DNA from: Prochlorococcus sp. AG-418-F08
Lineage (GTDB): Bacteria; Cyanobacteriota; Cyanobacteriia; PCC-6307; Cyanobiaceae
NCBI GenBank assembly: GCA_003214295.1
Contig: QCLV01000001.1
Span: forward strand, 1-64,000
Direction: 5' to 3'
DNA: 64,000 nucleotides
Positions 10,128 to 20,444 of the stretch are shown here, one piece after another. Numbering within the stretch: position 1 is the first letter of the stretch; each line of letters opens with the position of its first letter. Under the pieces are notes generated by a model that worked only from the letters and a program-made list of their open reading frames with translations, searched no databases and was not told the DNA's origin. The position numbers and the translations under genes are program-made.

Positions 10128-11489
10128 TTAAGTCCTCAATAAAAACAAATTCAAGAAGGTCAACCCATTCCATAAAGAATGCATAATCACAGATGAAAAC
10201 AAACTCCCTGAAGCAATTCTTGTGATTCCTAATCCTATTCCTAGAACAAATAATGGCGGCATTTCTCCCAAGCTTAGATGCGCTAATGCAAAGATAAAAG
10301 CTGAAACTATGATGCCCGAAATTTCTCCAAAATCTCTTGAGAGAGTTGGCAGTAAAATTCCGCGAAATATAATCTCCTCAAATAGAGGAGCTAAGATGGT
10401 TGTTGTTACAAACAATAGAACAAATGAAAAGTAATTATTATTATTTAGAACAATTTCAAGCAAAGGGTTACTTCCATTTTGATTATCGATAAGGCTATTC
10501 ATAATTAGAGAAATCAATAAAACAAAAGGAACTATTGTTAACCAACCTTTAACCCCCTGCGTAATTGAATATTTTATTGGCAAGAAATTAAACTGTAAAT
10601 AATCTTTTTTTAAAGTAAACTTGCCATTCAAAGATTTAATTTGATAATAAACTATCCCTAATGGAGGAATAGCCATAAAAAGATATCCAAAAAATATTTT
10701 GAGAGATTGAGACAATTCACTAGAGATATTTTTTGAAAAAAGTTCAACTAAACTGATAGAAAACAAAGGCGATAAAACTTCTCCTAAAACAACAAATCCA
10801 CCTGCAATTAATAAAATCATATCTATTAATTTTAGATCTAAGGATTTAACTTCTTTCCAAATAAACTTTTTCAAAAATATAGTATTCCATAATGTTTTTA
10901 AAGCTAGTATTGAGCCAAGAATTATTGTTAAAAGTGGTATTGATCTAATGGCTAATATTTTTAAAAACATTTTTCTTGAAAATGATTTTGTTATTAATGA
11001 ACTATCATCAAAATCAAATTTCTGGCTTAAAAGATGATATAAAAATTTATCCCCTTTAAATAAATCAAATTTCTTAGAATTTGGATTATAAGAATTATTA
11101 TTGGATTTTTTTTCTATATCATCAACTAGTAATTTAAAATTTTTATTTACGAAATCCTTAGATATATTTTCAAAGAATATAGGATCATTTAATTCTGTAG
11201 AAATAATTCTAATTAATTTATTTCTTTCTGTTAATTCATCAAATGGAACCTCTGATAGTGATATGTTTATTTGATTAATAGGATTATTTATAATAAAAAA
11301 TTTTTTAAGATTTTCAGGTATAGATTGGCTTGCTAATGCAGCAATTTCTTGCTCTTTTTGACTTATATCAAATGAAACAGATGGTCTATTTAAACTATCT
11401 CTTAAGCCTTGTTGCCATACAAAAAAAGTTATGACAAGAGAAATAAAAGCTAAAGATAGTTTTGCCTTAGAAACATTTTGAAAGATCAT
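10128..11489 (-). CDS. CPBP-family intramembrane metalloprotease
   Basis: A 453-residue membrane protein of the CAAX-protease/bacteriocin-processing (ABI) family. The diglutamate motif EEIIFRG lies at 371-377, with further His candidates at 404 (ALAHLSLGE) and 437 (IMHSLWN). These are the expected metal ligands of the glutamic intramembrane protease fold. About eight hydrophobic segments are visible, the first at residues 10-27 and the rest after 180, with a soluble 150-residue stretch between that is probably periplasmic or lumenal. Substrate unknown. Long cyanobacterial and plant relatives of this type are common. Minus strand, transcribed divergently from the histidine phosphatase gene. 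Confidence 0.85.
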   Translation of the reverse strand: MIFQNVSKAKLSLAFISLVITFFVWQQGLRDSLNRPSVSFDISQKEQEIAALASQSIPENLKKFFIINNPINQINISLSEVPFDELTERNKLIRIISTELNDPIFFENISKDFVNKNFKLLVDDIEKKSNNNSYNPNSKKFDLFKGDKFLYHLLSQKFDFDDSSLITKSFSRKMFLKILAIRSIPLLTIILGSILALKTLWNTIFLKKFIWKEVKSLDLKLIDMILLIAGGFVVLGEVLSPLFSISLVELFSKNISSELSQSLKIFFGYLFMAIPPLGIVYYQIKSLNGKFTLKKDYLQFNFLPIKYSITQGVKGWLTIVPFVLLISLIMNSLIDNQNGSNPLLEIVLNNNNYFSFVLLFVTTTILAPLFEEIIFRGILLPTLSRDFGEISGIIVSAFIFALAHLSLGEMPPLFVLGIGLGITRIASGSLFSSVIMHSLWNGLTFLNLFLLRT

Positions 11490-11605
11490 AACTTATTATA
11501 AAGTTAAAAAGTAAACTTAGTTATAGTGGAAATTTCTAAAATTTATATATCTATTTTAATCACGCCATGAGATGATTAAATTATCTTAATTTTTAAATTT
11601 ATATA

Positions 11606-12934
11606 ATGACTATACGATTGGTTTTAGTTAGGCATGGACAAAGCAGTTTCAATGCAAAAGGATTAATTCAAGGAAGAACTGATGATTCATTTTTAACTGA
11701 TGAAGGATATGAACAAGCCCTAAAAGCAGGAAAAGCATTATCAAAAATAAACTTTGATAAAGTTTATTCGTCTCCACTTGTGAGGGCAGCAGAGACTGCA
11801 AAAACAATTCAAAAGAGCTTCAATAAAGAACAAAATATTGTATTTGATGAGAATTTGCTCGAGGTAGATCTTAGTGAATGGTCTGGTCTAAAAATCGAAG
11901 AAATAAAAAATAAATTTCCAGAAATTTACCCTATATGGAAAAACGATCCAGAAAATCTAATTTTAAAAAGAAAAGATAATAAAACTTATAAACCAATTCA
12001 AGAGTTATTTGATCAAGCAGCTTCTTTTATAGAAAATGTTTTGAAAATTTATTTAGACAAAGATGATGTAAATATTTTAGTAGTTGGACATAATGCAATT
12101 CTTAGATGTCTAATCCTCTTTTTATTAGGAAAGCCTAAGCAAGGTTTCAGGAAAATAAGGTTAGAAAATGCTTCTTTCTCGATTCTTAATATTTCATGTA
12201 AAGAGAACTCTTTTAAGACCCAAATTGAATGTTTAAATCAAACTTCCCATCTAAATAAAAATATTCCAAGTCAAATTGGAGATTCAAGAATATTTCTAAT
12301 AAGACATGGTGAAACAAACTGGAACAAAGAAGGTAGATTCCAAGGGCAAATTGATATCCCTTTGAACGAAAACGGCAAAGATCAAGCAAATAAAACTTTT
12401 GAATTTTTGAGAAATATTTCTTTCAATAAGGCATTTTCAAGTTCAATGAATAGGCCTTACGAGACCGCACAAATAATACTTCAAGATAACAAAAATTTAA
12501 AAATAGAAAAAATAAACTCACTTGTAGAAATTAGTCACGGTTTGTGGGAGGGCAAATTAGAAGAAGAGATAAGAGAAAAGTGGCCTGTTTTACTAAAGAA
12601 TTGGCATGAAAAACCTGAAGAAGTAATTATGCCCGAAGGTGAATCTATAAGAGAGGTATCAGAAAGATCAGTGAAAGCCTTTGACAAAATTTGTTTATCT
12701 CAAAAAGATAATGATATAAGCCTTCTAGTAGCTCATGATGCAGTCAACAAAACTCTCATTTGCAATATATTTGAGATTAATTATTCAAATATTTGGATGA
12801 TAAAACAAGGTAATGGTGGCATAACTGTAATAGACCTTTTTAATGATCCAATTAAACCCCCTGTGATTAGTGCTCTAAACATTACAACACATCTCGGAGG
12901 AATAATTGATTCAACTGCTTCAGGAGCGCTTTAA
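11606..12934 (+). CDS. Tandem-domain histidine phosphatase (phosphoglycerate mutase-like)
   Basis: A 442-residue fusion of two histidine phosphatase domains. The first starts LVLVRHGQSSFN (His10) with VVGHNAILRC (His162); the second starts FLIRHGETNWN (His234) with LVAHDAVNKT near residue 378. Both also hold the acid-donor segment (LLEVDLSEWSG and LVEISHGLWEG), so both look catalytically complete. Such tandem proteins are typical of cyanobacteria and are annotated as phosphoglycerate mutase, alpha-ribazole phosphatase or carboxyarabinitol-1-phosphatase. The substrate cannot be read from sequence. The gene stands alone between divergent and convergent neighbours. Confidence 0.88.
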   Translation: MTIRLVLVRHGQSSFNAKGLIQGRTDDSFLTDEGYEQALKAGKALSKINFDKVYSSPLVRAAETAKTIQKSFNKEQNIVFDENLLEVDLSEWSGLKIEEIKNKFPEIYPIWKNDPENLILKRKDNKTYKPIQELFDQAASFIENVLKIYLDKDDVNILVVGHNAILRCLILFLLGKPKQGFRKIRLENASFSILNISCKENSFKTQIECLNQTSHLNKNIPSQIGDSRIFLIRHGETNWNKEGRFQGQIDIPLNENGKDQANKTFEFLRNISFNKAFSSSMNRPYETAQIILQDNKNLKIEKINSLVEISHGLWEGKLEEEIREKWPVLLKNWHEKPEEVIMPEGESIREVSERSVKAFDKICLSQKDNDISLLVAHDAVNKTLICNIFEINYSNIWMIKQGNGGITVIDLFNDPIKPPVISALNITTHLGGIIDSTASGAL

Positions 12935-12978
12935 GTTAAAACGCTTGCAAAAATTATTTCAATTTTGTCAGAATCAGA

Positions 12979-13003
12979 AAAAGGCTTATTTATTAGAATA
13001 AGC
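12979..13003 (-). terminator. Hairpin terminator at the lepB 3' end
   Basis: Perfect 7-base inverted repeat GCTTATT/AATAAGC (12984-12990 and 12997-13003) with a six-base loop spans the lepB stop codon. Read on the minus strand it is followed by CTTTTTC. The arrangement fits an intrinsic terminator for lepB. Confidence 0.4.
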
Positions 13004-13646
13004 TCATTTGACTAAGAGGCCAAAATCTTAAATAAGCTCTTCCAATAATCTCCTTTTTGTGTAGAAATTTACTACCAGGCCAATATCTTCCGTCCCAGCT
13101 ATTTGCCCTATTATCACCTAAGACTAAAAAATGATCTTTAGGAACTTTTATATTTTCAAATTCACCACAATTATTAAAAGTTGATATTAAGCACTTATAT
13201 GAAACATAAGGTTCAGAAATTAATTTATTGTTTATTATTACTTCACCTTTAGTAGTTACACTTACAATCTCTCCCGGAAGTGCAACTACTCTCTTAATAT
13301 ACGCATCGCAAGCTTGATCTCTCAAACCAGGAATAAAAGACATTGGAGGAAAACTCATCAAAAAACAATATCTTTTGTTTGGTAACGGCTTAGATCTTGT
13401 TGAAATTAATTTCTCGTCAAAGGAGTAAGGTGAGTTAAAAACCACAATATCTCCTCTTTTTGGTAAAGAATTCCTCAGAGAGAACTTTTCAATAATCAAC
13501 CTATCGTTTATTTGTAATTGAGGGAGCATTGAACCTGATGGGATATATCGAGGTTCTGCAAAAAAAGATCTACAAGAAGAAACAAAAAAAGTTAATAGAA
13601 TTAATAAACCCCATTCTTTTACAAAACTTTTAATAGAAGCAGGCAT
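12993..13646 (-). CDS. lepB: Signal peptidase I
   Basis: Membrane serine protease that removes signal peptides from exported proteins. The 217 residues carry one N-terminal membrane helix (12-28), the catalytic serine in YIPSGSMLP (Ser39), the general-base lysine in IKRVVALPGE (Lys118), and box E LGDNRANSWDGRYWP near 187-201. An extra cysteine-containing stretch (about 78-115) lies between boxes C and D. It would act on exported proteins such as PsaF, Psb27 and cytochrome f in this window. Followed on the minus strand upstream by an ArsC/Spx-like gene. Confidence 0.95.
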   Translation of the reverse strand: MPASIKSFVKEWGLLILLTFFVSSCRSFFAEPRYIPSGSMLPQLQINDRLIIEKFSLRNSLPKRGDIVVFNSPYSFDEKLISTRSKPLPNKRYCFLMSFPPMSFIPGLRDQACDAYIKRVVALPGEIVSVTTKGEVIINNKLISEPYVSYKCLISTFNNCGEFENIKVPKDHFLVLGDNRANSWDGRYWPGSKFLHKKEIIGRAYLRFWPLSQMSLF

Positions 13647-13675
13647 AGATTTATTAAAGACTTGATTTTTTAACC

Positions 13676-14029
13676 TTACATAAATTGTTTGGCATATTCA
13701 ATTTCGTTAAATCCCAATATGACTTTTTTTTCATAAAACAAAAATGGTCTTTTTATTAATTTGCCATCACTTAAAAGAAGTTGAATAATTTCTTCTCTTG
13801 ATAAAGAATAGATATCAATATTTATTGATCTAAAGGCATTTCCTCTTGTATTAAAAATCTTTTTCTTATCATCAGAGTATTGATCAAGGGCTACGTTTAA
13901 ATAATCAACAAGTGGTGGTTCTTTTACAATATCGTGTAATTCAAATTCGAAATCTTTGCTTTTAAGCCACTTTGCAGCTTTTCGGCATGTAGAGCACTTT
14001 AAATAACTATAAAAAATAATTTTTTTCAA
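13676..14029 (-). CDS. ArsC/Spx-family thioredoxin-fold protein
   Basis: A 117-residue protein with the thioredoxin-like fold of the ArsC/Spx family. It has a CxxC-type motif KCSTCRKA (Cys12, Cys15), the NTRGNAFRS segment near residue 58 and KRPFLFYEKKVILGF near 92-107. Family members act as glutathione-linked arsenate reductases or as RNA polymerase-binding stress regulators (Spx). The CxxC pair resembles Spx/MgsR, but I cannot choose between roles. The start overlaps the ppa-like stop by four bases, so the two are probably translated together. Confidence 0.8.
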   Translation of the reverse strand: MKKIIFYSYLKCSTCRKAAKWLKSKDFEFELHDIVKEPPLVDYLNVALDQYSDDKKKIFNTRGNAFRSINIDIYSLSREEIIQLLLSDGKLIKRPFLFYEKKVILGFNEIEYAKQFM

Positions 14030-14580
14030 TTTAATTTACTAATGTTTGATTTCTTAAGTACTTTAAAATTCTTCTTTTTAATTGGGGTACAACTTTTCAA
14101 TAAATTTTCAACCACATCAAAATCCCTCCAACCATCAATTTGAACTGTTCTTCCATCAAGCCCTTTACTTGTTCTAAAAAATTCAGCAACATCTTCAAGC
14201 TGATTGGGAGCAATTTGATTAATACTCACTATATTTGCCTGTCTAGGATTAGCCATAGGCACACATAAAAGTTTTCCATCATATGCACCACCATCATGCA
14301 TATCCAAAACCCCAATAGGTCTAGCTTTTATTAGACAACCCGCAAAAGTAGGCTCATCCATTATCACCATTGCATCAAGAGGAGCTCCATCATCAGCGAG
14401 AGTATTTGGGATGAAACCATAATCAAAAGGGTACCTCACTGAAGAATGCAATACTCTGTCTAGGGCCATTATTCCTGCATTAGAGCAATATTCATATTTA
14501 TTCCTACTCCCTGCAGGTATTTCAACAACAATATTTACTATTCCCTTCATTGGAGATGGAGGTATTGAACTAAGGTCCAT
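14026..14580 (-). CDS. ppa: Divergent family I inorganic pyrophosphatase with altered active site
   Basis: A 184-residue homolog of soluble family I pyrophosphatase, which hydrolyses PPi to drive biosynthesis. The fold is clear: VVEIPAGSRNKYEY, LDRVLHSSVRYPFDYGFIP and the DDG..LD loop. By comparison with the E. coli active site, Asp67 is Ala66 here (DDGAPLD for DDGDPLD) and Tyr141 is Ser138 (FRTSKG for the usual YK pair). Other ligands (Glu20, Lys28, Glu30, Arg42, Tyr54, Asp64, Asp69, Asp96, Asp101, Lys103) are present. Activity may be low or changed. A canonical second copy lies at 29317-29907. Confidence 0.85.
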   Translation of the reverse strand: MDLSSIPPSPMKGIVNIVVEIPAGSRNKYEYCSNAGIMALDRVLHSSVRYPFDYGFIPNTLADDGAPLDAMVIMDEPTFAGCLIKARPIGVLDMHDGGAYDGKLLCVPMANPRQANIVSINQIAPNQLEDVAEFFRTSKGLDGRTVQIDGWRDFDVVENLLKSCTPIKKKNFKVLKKSNISKLN

Positions 14581-14824
14581 CTTTTTTAAAATCGTGATTT
14601 TGAATTATCCCTGTTTCTTGAGATAAAGGTCTGCTAATTAAAATGCTTATTGAAGGTAAAAAAATTGTAAAAAAGGCAAAAATAATACCTAAAGATGTTA
14701 TTGATAAACTCCTTATACTAAAGGGGTCTTCATCATCTTTTTCAAAATCATTTCTAGCAGAACCAAGAGAAGATTCTTCAATTGATTTACTTTGAATAAA
14801 CTGCTCTGATTTCGTGTAACTCAA
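14570..14824 (-). CDS. Small single-span membrane protein, unknown
   Basis: An 84-residue protein of unknown function with one hydrophobic helix at about 43-64 (ITSLGIIFAFFTIFLPSISI) and an acidic, serine-rich N-terminal half. It overlaps the pyrophosphatase gene by 11 bases, which suggests coupling. The only start upstream of the helix in frame is TTG at 14822-14824, so the N-terminus is uncertain. I see no known motif. The overlap and the sensible topology support a real gene. Confidence 0.6.
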   Translation of the reverse strand: MSYTKSEQFIQSKSIEESSLGSARNDFEKDDEDPFSIRSLSITSLGIIFAFFTIFLPSISILISRPLSQETGIIQNHDFKKDGP

Positions 14825-14920
14825 GAACTCTTAATTGGTAAAGATTAAGGAGATAACTAAACATCACTATCCTACATTCAAAATGTCAATAAATCAAAAC
14901 ATTGATTTTTAACTTTTTAA

Positions 14921-15271
14921 TTAACCTTTTTCTAGTAAAGACCTAATAGATCTTAGTTCGTCTAATATTTGCACCAGTATATTTTGAGCCGCTGAGGAAG
15001 GAGTATTGAAGACCTCTACTGTTACTTCCTTAATTCTTAAAATATCTTTTGCAAATCTTGCTACTTCATTAGGATGAAACTTTAAGGGATCTTTTTGATC
15101 AGTTCTAAATTCAGGATTTAATTTTCTTGGATTAAAGCTAGGGTTTAGATTTCTTAAATCTGTATTAGTGTACCTATAGACAGAAGCTCTTGATCTATTT
15201 AGAAATTTTTGAACTTCATCAATACCTACTAATTCCTCTTCGCTAGAAATATTTGAATCTATGTTATCCAT
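14921..15271 (-). CDS. Putative helix-turn-helix DNA-binding protein
   Basis: A 116-residue protein. Residues 14-35 (LVGIDEVQKFLNRSRASVYRY) resemble a MerR-like or excisionase-like helix-turn-helix in which the helix-two/three turn reads FLNRSRASVYRYT. The middle part (FHPNEVARFAKDIL) resembles the wing region that follows, and the C-terminus is a short helix that could mediate dimers. It is divergent from proS with a 171-base gap. The target is unknown. The call is from pattern, not from a recognised family. Confidence 0.6.
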   Translation of the reverse strand: MDNIDSNISSEEELVGIDEVQKFLNRSRASVYRYTNTDLRNLNPSFNPRKLNPEFRTDQKDPLKFHPNEVARFAKDILRIKEVTVEVFNTPSSAAQNILVQILDELRSIRSLLEKG

Positions 15272-15442
15272 AAATTTAAGAAATTTTTAGAAAAATGAAC
15301 TTTTAAAAGATCTTTAACTTCATTACTGAAGAAGTTAGCAGAAAGAATATTTTTAGACTAGCCGCGTTGAGGGACTCAAGACACTTTAAATTCTTTTTTC
15401 GTCTTAATTGATAAAATTAAACATTATTAAGGATTTTTCTAT

Positions 15443-17245
15443 ATGCGCGTTACAACCTCATTTCCTCTGGGGACACTTCGTGACACACCTTCTGAAGCTG
15501 AGATTATTTCACATCAATTACTTTTAAAAGCTGGGTACATTCGCAGAGTTAACAGCGGTATTTATGCATATATGCCAATAATGCTTAGAGTTATTCAAAA
15601 AATATCCGAAATAATAGAAAGGGAACTTAATAGTATTGGTTGTACAAAATTACTATTACCCCAACTTCATCCTGCAGATTTATGGAGAAAAAGTGAAAGG
15701 TGGGAAGGATATACCGCAGGGGAAGGAATCATGTTTAATTTTAAAGATAGGCAAGGTAAAGAATTTGGGTTAGCTCCAACTCACGAAGAGGTGATCACAA
15801 GTATTGCATCAGAGACCATCAACTCCTATAAACAATTACCACAATGTTTTTATCAAATTCAGACAAAATTTAGAGATGAAATAAGGCCAAGGTTTGGATT
15901 GATGAGAAGTAGGGAATTTATAATGAAAGATGGTTATTCTTTTCATTCTTCAGAAAACGATTTGGCATCTTTCTATGAAAAAGTAGGCAATGCTTATGAA
16001 AATATTTTCAAATCTTGTGGACTGCAGACAGTAGGGGTTGAAGCTGATAGTGGAGCAATTGGTGGTGCCTCCTCAAAAGAATTCATGGTCACTGCTGATG
16101 CTGGGGAAGATACCATTTTGTTTACTGAAAGTGGTTCTTATGCTGCAAATATTGAAAAAGCTGTTTCTCTACCCTCTCAACCTATGCCACTAAAAGATAA
16201 TATTGCTGAGTGGTTGGAAACACCTCAACAAAAAACAATCCTAGAAATTTGCAATAATAACAACTTAGACCATAGTCAGATTGTTAAGGTAATAGTATTC
16301 CTTGCAAAGTTCGAAGGTAAATTTGAGGTCCCAATTCTCGCATGCATAAGAGGCGATCAACACATTAATGAAGTAAAGCTTTTTAACTTAATAAATAAAC
16401 TTCATAATTTCAATCTCCTTGATCTAAAAAAGGTTGAGGATAAAAATATTATTGAAAAAAATTTAGTTAATTTTCCCTTGGGTTTTATCGGACCAGATTT
16501 AGATAATATAACTATTAAAGATAGTTCTAATTGGGAAAAAAAATGGACAAGAATAATTGACCATTCTGCAAGTGACCTTTCAAAGTTTATAAGTGGTGGG
16601 AATAAAGTTAATTTCCATAAAGTTTTTCAAGAATTTTCTTTTGATTCGAAAGACTATTTAATTGGAGATATCAGGAATGCCAAAAAAGGAGATAAAGTAA
16701 GTATTTATGATAATGAAGAACTTAAAGAAAAAAAAGGTATCGAGATTGGACATATTTTCCAACTAGGTCAGAAATACAGTCAAAAATTAAATGCAAAGTT
16801 CTCTGATAAGGACGGTCAATTAAAAAATTTATGGATGGGTTGTTACGGAATAGGAGTGACAAGAATAGCTCAGGCGGCTATTGAACAGAATCATGATCAA
16901 AAAGGAATTTGTTGGCCTATCCAGATTTCTCCTTTTGAAGTTATTATTATCCCAACAAACCTAAAAGATCCTATTCAAAGTGATCTTACTGAGCAAATCT
17001 ATAACAACTTTTTAATTAATAAAATTGATGTCCTTCTTGATGATAGAAATGATAGAGCTGGAGTAAAATTTAAAGATGCGGAATTAATTGGTATTCCTTT
17101 TCAGATAATTATTGGCAGAGATTCTATTAATAAAGAAGTAGAACTTTTATGCAGAACAAATAATACAAAGATTAAAATTAGTACTGATAAATTGTTAGAA
17201 ACATTTATTTCCGAATCTGAAATAATGTACAATAAAAAGTCCTGA
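15443..17245 (+). CDS. proS: Prolyl-tRNA synthetase
   Basis: Class II synthetase that charges tRNA-Pro. At 600 residues it is the bacterial type with an editing insertion. Visible: MRVTTSFPLGTLRDTPSEAE at the start, motif 1 HQLLLKAGYIRRVNSGIYAY, motif 2 TKFRDEIRPRFGLMRSREF, the insertion domain at about 225-390, motif 3 LWMGCYGIGVTRIAQA near 470, and a C-terminal anticodon-binding domain. It starts with ATG 29 bases after a TAAAATTAAAC-like AT-rich stretch and is followed by psb27 after 27 bases. Confidence 0.97.
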   Translation: MRVTTSFPLGTLRDTPSEAEIISHQLLLKAGYIRRVNSGIYAYMPIMLRVIQKISEIIERELNSIGCTKLLLPQLHPADLWRKSERWEGYTAGEGIMFNFKDRQGKEFGLAPTHEEVITSIASETINSYKQLPQCFYQIQTKFRDEIRPRFGLMRSREFIMKDGYSFHSSENDLASFYEKVGNAYENIFKSCGLQTVGVEADSGAIGGASSKEFMVTADAGEDTILFTESGSYAANIEKAVSLPSQPMPLKDNIAEWLETPQQKTILEICNNNNLDHSQIVKVIVFLAKFEGKFEVPILACIRGDQHINEVKLFNLINKLHNFNLLDLKKVEDKNIIEKNLVNFPLGFIGPDLDNITIKDSSNWEKKWTRIIDHSASDLSKFISGGNKVNFHKVFQEFSFDSKDYLIGDIRNAKKGDKVSIYDNEELKEKKGIEIGHIFQLGQKYSQKLNAKFSDKDGQLKNLWMGCYGIGVTRIAQAAIEQNHDQKGICWPIQISPFEVIIIPTNLKDPIQSDLTEQIYNNFLINKIDVLLDDRNDRAGVKFKDAELIGIPFQIIIGRDSINKEVELLCRTNNTKIKISTDKLLETFISESEIMYNKKS

Positions 17246-17272
17246 GGCTTATTTTTTTTTGGGAGCTAAGTT

Positions 17273-17710
17273 ATGTTACTGAAATGGACATCAAAATTAT
17301 TTTTTAAGAATCTTACCAAAGCTATATCTTTTGCGATATCCTTAATTGTTACTTTTACACTATTTAGTTCCCCTTCCATAGCTGCAAAAACCGCTATGAC
17401 AGGTGACTATACAAAGGATACAATTTCAGTTGTTAAAACATTACAAACAGCTGTTGATACTCCAAAAGATTCTCCAAATAAAGATGAAGTAAGAAGTGAG
17501 GCTCTTACACTCATAACTGACTATATTTCAAGATATAGAAATAGAGGGATGGTGAATAAAACACAATCATTTACCACAATGCAAACAGCATTAAATGCTA
17601 TGGCAGGTCATTACAAAAACTTTGCAAGTAGACCATTACCAGATAAACTTAAAGAGCGTTTAACCAAAGAATTTTCTCTTGCTGAAAAAATGGTTCTAAG
17701 AGAAAGTTGA
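17273..17710 (+). CDS. psb27: Photosystem II assembly protein Psb27
   Basis: Lumenal four-helix protein that binds CP43 in immature or repairing photosystem II and holds off premature assembly of the manganese cluster. It has 145 residues: a signal peptide (about 1-38, helix ISFAISLIVTFTLF, cleavage near SPSIAA) and a mature part with TGDYTKDTISVVKTLQTAV and ALNAMAGHYKNFASRPLP. Unlike the lipoprotein form described in other cyanobacteria, there is no cysteine at the cleavage site. A GGGAG sequence lies six to ten bases before the ATG. Confidence 0.93.
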   Translation: MLLKWTSKLFFKNLTKAISFAISLIVTFTLFSSPSIAAKTAMTGDYTKDTISVVKTLQTAVDTPKDSPNKDEVRSEALTLITDYISRYRNRGMVNKTQSFTTMQTALNAMAGHYKNFASRPLPDKLKERLTKEFSLAEKMVLRES

Positions 17711-17719
17711 TACAATTCA

Positions 17720-19102
<1,383 letters not shown>

Positions 19103-19120
19103 TTTAGTTCCAAATTAATA

Positions 19121-20119
19121 ATGGAATCCTTTAGACATTTTGAACATAAAAAAGTTGATCTCATTGGGCTCGGGAACGCAATAGTAGATATTATTGTAAA
19201 TATTGAAGATGAGTTTCTTGAGATAAATAATCTGGATAAAGGATCAATGAATCTAATTAATTCTGATGAATCTCAGAGATTGTTAGAAAATTGCAAAGTT
19301 ATCAAACAAATTTCAGGTGGTTCCTCAGCAAATACCGTTGTTTCTTTGGCAGAATTAGGCAATCATGTGCAGTTTATAGGAAGAGTGAAAAATGATCAAT
19401 TTGGTAATTTCTTTTCTGACGATATAAAAAAAAGCAAAACTATATTTAATACTCCACCAATTATTGCAGGTGCTCCGACAGCTCATTCAATTATTTTGGT
19501 TACACCTGATGCACAAAGAACTATGTGCACTTACCTTGGAGCATCTGTAGAGTTTGAGCCAAAAGACATTGACTTTACTGTGATTAAGGAAAGTAAATAC
19601 TTATATTTAGAAGGATATTTATGGGACAGCGAATTAGCTAAAAAAGCTTTCATTAAAGCCGCCCAAATTGCAAAACAATCTAATACAAAAATAATCCTTT
19701 CTTTGTCTGATTCATTTTGTGTAGATAGGCATCGTGAGAGTTTCTTGGAATTAATTTATGAATATATAGATATCGTTTTTTGTAATGAATCGGAGGTGTT
19801 AAGTCTATTTAAAAATGATAAATTAGGAAGCTGCCAAGAAGACCTATTTTCCTTATGTGAATTAGTCATAGTAACTCTTGGAAGAAATGGTTCTCTCATT
19901 TTTAATAAAAATAATGTTGAAATAATTGAGTCAATAACGAAAGGTAAGATTATTGATACAACAGGAGCGGGAGATATCTATGCGGGAGGATTTATCCATG
20001 GATTAATAAACAATTATTCCCTCAAAAAATGCGGAGAGATAGCTTCAATTTGTGCGGGACAAATAATTACGCAATTAGGATCTAGATCAGATATTGATCT
20101 TAAAGAGTTAATAAAATAG
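19121..20119 (+). CDS. PfkB-family carbohydrate or nucleoside kinase
   Basis: A 332-residue kinase of the ribokinase/PfkB family. It shows the first signature ISGGSSANTVVSLAELG near 66-82, with FIGRVKNDQFG, and the second signature DTTGAGDIYAGGFIHGL near 282-298 holding the catalytic aspartate. The overall form is closest to adenosine-kinase-like sugar kinases of cyanobacteria. The substrate is not readable from sequence. Its place right after purA hints at a purine link, as inference only. Confidence 0.88.
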   Translation: MESFRHFEHKKVDLIGLGNAIVDIIVNIEDEFLEINNLDKGSMNLINSDESQRLLENCKVIKQISGGSSANTVVSLAELGNHVQFIGRVKNDQFGNFFSDDIKKSKTIFNTPPIIAGAPTAHSIILVTPDAQRTMCTYLGASVEFEPKDIDFTVIKESKYLYLEGYLWDSELAKKAFIKAAQIAKQSNTKIILSLSDSFCVDRHRESFLELIYEYIDIVFCNESEVLSLFKNDKLGSCQEDLFSLCELVIVTLGRNGSLIFNKNNVEIIESITKGKIIDTTGAGDIYAGGFIHGLINNYSLKKCGEIASICAGQIITQLGSRSDIDLKELIK

Positions 20120-20125
20120 ATTTAA

Positions 20126-20431
20126 TCAAATAGCCTTATTCAACCAATCATAATATTTCATCTCAGCATGGTATTTTTTGTAAATAATTTGAGGAACATT
20201 ATATGTGGAATTTTTATTTACGAAATCAATTAAACAATCTTTAAATTCTAGTTTACTTTTTATTGTGATTTCAAACTCTTTAGTTTCTTCAATATCATCA
20301 TTCCACTTATAAGTTGAGAAAATTTGCTTTATCGAAACACAAGCTGCAAGTTTATTTTGTATTAGTAATTTAGCCATTCGCAAAGCATTTGCGTTACTTG
20401 ATTCTGTTGTGATCATAACTAATACTTCCAT
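20126..20431 (-). CDS. cutA: CutA divalent-cation tolerance protein
   Basis: A 101-residue trimeric protein of the CutA1 family, linked to divalent metal tolerance. Signatures are VLVMITTESSNANALRMAK at the start, LAACVSI near 31-37, FSTYKWNDDIEETKEFEITIK near 39-59 and the NVPQIIY segment near 78. The length fits the family. It is convergent with the PfkB gene (six-base gap) and lies 13 bases downstream of cobK on the same strand, so the two are probably co-transcribed. Confidence 0.92.
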   Translation of the reverse strand: MEVLVMITTESSNANALRMAKLLIQNKLAACVSIKQIFSTYKWNDDIEETKEFEITIKSKLEFKDCLIDFVNKNSTYNVPQIIYKKYHAEMKYYDWLNKAI

Positions 20432-20444
20432 AATGAATTAAACA

